This document shows, piece by piece, positions 31,905 to 34,968 of a stretch of 34,968 nt of DNA (position 1 is its first letter; the number at the start of each line of letters is the position of its first letter). A program made the translations under genes and the position numbers. Origin of the DNA: Sporosarcina sp. E16_8 (GTDB taxonomy: Bacteria > Bacillota > Bacilli > Bacillales_A > Planococcaceae); contig NZ_JADPRZ010000038.1 in NCBI RefSeq assembly GCF_017347095.1, forward strand, positions 1 through 34,968, in the 5' to 3' direction. The notes below the pieces were generated by a model. It was not told the DNA's origin. It worked only from the letters and a program-made list of their open reading frames with translations, and did not search any database.

Positions 31905-32134
31905 CTTTAATGGAACCTAACATACCATCTTCTTCTTACACAATCCATCTTTTGCCTTCATCATAGAAAAATAGGGAATCGATACAGGAAACTTATGAAG
32001 AATGCGTGAACAATTTGTGAAACCCAGCCTTTTATCCAAAGACATAGGGTTTTCCCTAATTCCCATATTAAACCTGAAGACTATGATAAAGGTAAGACAG
32101 CGAATTCACTTCGCCGGAAATAGGAGGTGTAACA

Positions 32135-32281
32135 ATGGGGAAAAGAAATACAGTGCAACACCAACCCAATCCGCATGAATCTACACATAGTTTGAAAGGT
32201 ACTTTCATTGCCGTCATGCTGTTGGGAGTCTTCATTCTAGTATCTTGGTTCGGGTTCTATGCGCTATTTTTATCTAGATAA
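32135..32281 (+). CDS. Cytochrome c oxidase subunit IIa (ba3 type)
   Basis: A 48-residue protein: hydrophilic N-terminus, then one membrane helix (about 22-46, GTFIAVMLLGVFILVSWFGF) ending in LFLSR. Size, topology and position just before subunit II match the small subunit IIa of ba3-type oxidases (CoxIIa family). AGGAGGTG lies seven bases before the ATG. It is the first gene of the oxidase operon. Confidence 0.85.
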   Translation: MGKRNTVQHQPNPHESTHSLKGTFIAVMLLGVFILVSWFGFYALFLSR

Positions 32282-32304
32282 TAATTATATCAGGAGGGTT
32301 ACAT

Positions 32305-32808
32305 ATGCATTTGCATAAATATGAAAAGATTTGGCTTGTTTTCGGAATGGCTTCACTCGTCCTATTCTTACTAATTATCGGCTTCGCTGCTTTCTGGAAA
32401 GGGACGCACCCACAAAGCCATATTGAAACAATCGATCCACAAAACGTGGAAGCGCACGACGCTTTCAAGCCTGAAAATCTCGGCATCCGTGAAGTAGCTG
32501 ACGGCAAATATATCGTCAATATCGTTGCTTCTGCGTTCAACTATGATTTTGGTAAAGACACGGAAGGTAATGCTATTAAAACGATTCGCGTGCCAAAAGG
32601 TTCCACTGTCCTTTATCAAATCACAACAAAAGACGTAGTCCACGGCTTCCAAGTAGCTGGAACGAACGTCAACATGATGGTCGAACCTGGCCATATCAGC
32701 CGTTACGAAGCTGTTATGAAAAACGTTGGCGAATTCACGATTGTCTGTAATGAATACTGCGGCATCGGTCACCACCAGATGTACGGAACAGTGGAGGTGT
32801 ATGAATAA
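32305..32808 (+). CDS. cbaB: ba3-type cytochrome c oxidase subunit II (CbaB)
   Basis: Carries the binuclear copper A centre that accepts electrons from cytochrome c outside the membrane. 167 residues: one membrane helix (about 9-31) and a cupredoxin domain with all copper A ligands: H113, C148, E150 (main chain), C152, H156 and M159 in VCNEYCGIGHHQMYG. Only one helix, as in the ba3 group, unlike aa3 subunit II. AGGAGGG before ATG. Its stop shares a base with the start of the next gene. Confidence 0.94.
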   Translation: MHLHKYEKIWLVFGMASLVLFLLIIGFAAFWKGTHPQSHIETIDPQNVEAHDAFKPENLGIREVADGKYIVNIVASAFNYDFGKDTEGNAIKTIRVPKGSTVLYQITTKDVVHGFQVAGTNVNMMVEPGHISRYEAVMKNVGEFTIVCNEYCGIGHHQMYGTVEVYE

Positions 32809-34463
32809 TGACTAAGGTTCAATTACCGCTTTCTAAAAAAGAATCCAGATTATATATGGCATTCATGTGGGTTACGTACATCTCCCTTCTAATTGGAGGA
32901 CTGATGGGCCTATTGCAGACACTTGTACGGTCTGGTAAATACACATTGCCGTTTAATATCGATTATTATACAATCCTGACTGTTCACGGTGTCATACTAG
33001 GGCTTGTCTTAACGACCTTCTTCATCATTGGTTTCCAGTTCTCTCTCATGGGAAAAACAGTCGGCATTTCAGATAAACAGTTGAAAGTCGCATGGCTGTC
33101 CTTTTGGGTAATGCTGATTGGAACTATCATGGCTGCTGTTACGATTCTTGTTGGTGAAGCTTCCGTATTGTATACATTCTATGCACCACTTCGAGCTCAT
33201 CCGGCATTTTACATCGGTTTAGCACTCGTTATTATCGGTAGTTGGATTGCTGCATTCGTTAACTTCCGTCAGCTTTATGTATGGAAGAAAGCACATAAAG
33301 GTGAAAAATCACCTTTGCCTGCATTCATGGTTATTATCAATATGCTTATGTGGTTCATCGCTACAATCGGCGTAGCAACATCTGTCCTAGTGCTGTTCAT
33401 CCCTTGGTCACTTGGGTACGCTGAGACAATCAACGTGTTACTAAGCCGTACACTATTTTGGTATTTCGGACATCCACTCGTTTACTTCTGGTTACTTCCA
33501 GCTTATATGGCATGGTATGTTGTTATTCCAAAGATAATCGGTGGAAAGTTATTCAGTGACGCTCTGGCTAGAATGGCCTTCATTCTATTACTAATGTTCT
33601 CGATTCCAGTTGGTTTCCATCACCAATTGACAGAACCCGGTATTGACCCGACTTGGAAGTTCATTCAAGTTGTGCTGACATTCATGGTTGTTATTCCGTC
33701 GTTAATGACCGCGTTCTCGATTTTCGCTACATTTGAAACAACAGGCAGACGAAAAGGCTTTAAGAGCTTATTCGGCTGGTTCAAAAAACTTCCATGGAAA
33801 GATGTACGTTTCCTAGCGCCATTCATCGGTATGGCGGCATTCATTCCAGGTGGTGCTGGCGGTATTGTTAACGCATCCCACCAAATGAATGCGCTTGTCC
33901 ATAATACAATTTGGATTACAGGTCACTTCCATTTAACTGCTGCAACAACAGTCATTTTGACATTTTTCGGGATTACGTATTGGCTCGTTCCTCATTTGAC
34001 TGGTAGAAGATTGACTCCGAGGTTGAATAAACTCGGGATTATTCAAACGTTTATTTGGACATTTGGTATGACGATCATGTCAGGTTCTATGCATATCCAA
34101 GGATTACTTGGCGGACCACGTCGCTCTAGCTTCTCAGAATATGCAGGCGGCGAACAAGTCGCTACGTGGATTAATTACCAGATTGCGCAAGCTGTTGGCG
34201 GAACAATTCTGTTCATCGGCATTCTCTTGATGGTCTATATTTTCATCCAGCTTACATTCTTCGCACCACGCGGCGTTCAAGAATATCCGATTGCCGTAGA
34301 AGAAGACGATGCAGAGCCTACACCTAAAATTCTTGAAAACTGGTATTTGTGGATTGGGATTACAATTGCACTGATCCTGTTCGCCTACACAATTCCAGTA
34401 ATTGATATATTGAAACACTCACCTCCAGGTTCGTTGCCGTTTGATTGGCCAATTGGTAGATGA
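32808..34463 (+). CDS. cbaA: ba3-type cytochrome c oxidase subunit I (CbaA)
   Basis: Catalytic subunit that reduces oxygen to water and pumps protons. 551 residues with about 13 hydrophobic segments. Heme and copper ligands are visible: His in TVHGVILG and in GHFHL (low-spin heme b and heme a3), and FGHPLVYFWLLPAY with the downstream HH of GFHHQ (copper B, with the cross-linked Tyr). The K- and D-channel residues of aa3 oxidases are not conserved, as in other B-type oxidases. A high-affinity oxidase for low oxygen is the usual role of the group. Confidence 0.95.
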   Translation: MTKVQLPLSKKESRLYMAFMWVTYISLLIGGLMGLLQTLVRSGKYTLPFNIDYYTILTVHGVILGLVLTTFFIIGFQFSLMGKTVGISDKQLKVAWLSFWVMLIGTIMAAVTILVGEASVLYTFYAPLRAHPAFYIGLALVIIGSWIAAFVNFRQLYVWKKAHKGEKSPLPAFMVIINMLMWFIATIGVATSVLVLFIPWSLGYAETINVLLSRTLFWYFGHPLVYFWLLPAYMAWYVVIPKIIGGKLFSDALARMAFILLLMFSIPVGFHHQLTEPGIDPTWKFIQVVLTFMVVIPSLMTAFSIFATFETTGRRKGFKSLFGWFKKLPWKDVRFLAPFIGMAAFIPGGAGGIVNASHQMNALVHNTIWITGHFHLTAATTVILTFFGITYWLVPHLTGRRLTPRLNKLGIIQTFIWTFGMTIMSGSMHIQGLLGGPRRSSFSEYAGGEQVATWINYQIAQAVGGTILFIGILLMVYIFIQLTFFAPRGVQEYPIAVEEDDAEPTPKILENWYLWIGITIALILFAYTIPVIDILKHSPPGSLPFDWPIGR

Positions 34464-34470
34464 TTGCATT

Positions 34471-34525
34471 ATGAAGCAGCTCTGGTTTCCGGGTATTACC
34501 CGTGAAATCAGGGCTGTTTTCATTT
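34471..34525 (+). terminator. Terminator of the oxidase operon
   Basis: AGCAGCTCTG pairs with CAGGGCTGTT, with inner TTTC/GAAA and GGGT/ACCC helices, followed by TTTTC and further T-rich sequence. Confidence 0.75.
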
Positions 34526-34557
34526 TGTTGGAAATTGTTGAATTGTGATGTGGGTTG

Positions 34558-34968
34558 TTGGTTGGATGCTTCAGTGAATTGGTTGGACACTACCCTGTTT
34601 GTTGCATACTTTGGTGAGTTGGTTGGACACTTCACCAGGTTGGTTGCACACTCCAGCGGATTGGTTGGACACTTCGCCAAGTTGGTTGCACACTCCAGCG
34701 GATTCGTTGGACACCACCCAGTTCGTTGCACACTCCAGCGGATTGGTTGGACACTTCGCCAAGTTGGTTGCACACTCCAGCGAATTGGTTGGACGCTTCG
34801 GTGAATTGGTTGGACACTCCCCTGTTTGTTGCATACTTTGGTGAGTTGGTTGGACACTTCACCGGGTTGGTTGCACACTCCAGCGAGTTTATTGGACACT
34901 TCGCCAGGTTGGTTGCACACTCCAGCGGATTGGTTGGACACTACCCTGTTTGTTGCACACTTTGGTGA
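34558..34968. repeat. 19/21-bp tandem repeat array (20 units, runs off the window)
   Basis: Units mostly of 21 bases, in many places alternating TTGGTTGGACACTTCGCCAAG and TTGGTTGCACACTCCAGCGG(A); four units of 19 bases (ending ACCCTG, CCCAG or CCCCTG) break the register. A larger block (ACCCTG, TTTGTTGCATACTTTGGTGAG, then the two main unit types) recurs at about 34579, 34806 and, partly, 34930. It starts about 35 bases after the oxidase terminator. Multiple frames are open because 21 is divisible by three, but no start site exists. Confidence 0.95.

Noticed and set aside
34360..34968. Protein-coding frames with heptad-like repeats (for example CNQPGEVSNQ) through the 21-bp array
   Set aside because: They result from a unit length divisible by three; 19-base units shift the frame, no start has a ribosome site, and the longest frame runs antisense into the oxidase gene.

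Overview
The window reads as a chromosomal segment of a low-to-moderate GC, endospore-forming member of the Bacillales, most likely a Sporosarcina-like Planococcaceae (an inference from gene content and protein resemblance; no rRNA or other taxonomic marker is present). Support for this: a CotH spore-coat kinase with a CotG-like substrate, the DegS-DegU / YvyE / TagV / TagO block in Bacillus order, ComK, the lcfB / lplJ / yhfH / hemYHE / hmoB neighbourhood that parallels the B. subtilis yhf-hem region, and strong Shine-Dalgarno sites with frequent GTG and TTG starts.

Layout. 0.2-2.9 kb: spore-coat cluster, with cotH on the minus strand and, divergently, a mini CotG paralogue, a Cys-rich CotG-like protein and a Cys/His-rich small protein. 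Each of these three sits behind a near-identical promoter block. 3.3-5.0 kb: acyl-CoA synthetase lcfB with a FadR-type operator. 5.3-9.7 kb: an overlapping four-gene BceRS-BceAB-type antibiotic-peptide sensing and resistance operon. 9.8-10.2 kb: a 20-bp tandem repeat array. 10.2-12.3 kb: lipoate ligase, a dispersed structured repeat, and three tandem copies of a 41-residue YhfH-like zinc-ribbon gene at exactly 204-bp spacing. 12.3-16.5 kb: hemE-hemH-hemY (coproporphyrin-type heme synthesis), divergent from the heme monooxygenase hmoB. 16.5-18.2 kb: an IS1182-type transposase fragment and an M20 amidohydrolase. 18.3-22.0 kb: comK, a YhjD-like protein, a lipoprotein and degSU. 22.1-25.2 kb: yvyE, tagV and tagO (wall teichoic acid). 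25.6-28.9 kb: secA2-slaP, an accessory secretion pair of the S-layer type. 28.9-30.0 kb: about 1.1 kb with no gene, full of repeats and hairpins. 30.0-31.9 kb: a secreted NlpC/P60 hydrolase, a disordered hydrophilic protein behind a sigma-B-like promoter, and nagB. 32.1-34.5 kb: ba3-type cytochrome oxidase subunits IIa, II and I. 34.56 kb to the end: a second tandem repeat array with 19/21-bp units.

How the parts connect. Envelope and spore-surface functions dominate: coat morphogenesis with its kinase, teichoic-acid priming and attachment, S-layer export, a cell-wall hydrolase and amino-sugar catabolism, under the neighbouring DegSU and ComK regulators. Heme synthesis, heme turnover and a heme-copper oxidase form a second theme. 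I found no complete undescribed defence or mobile system. The least explained parts are the non-coding ones: two tandem arrays, a dispersed repeat whose terminal stem appears to covary between copies, and the structured 29.15-29.94 kb segment flanked by inverted repeats.
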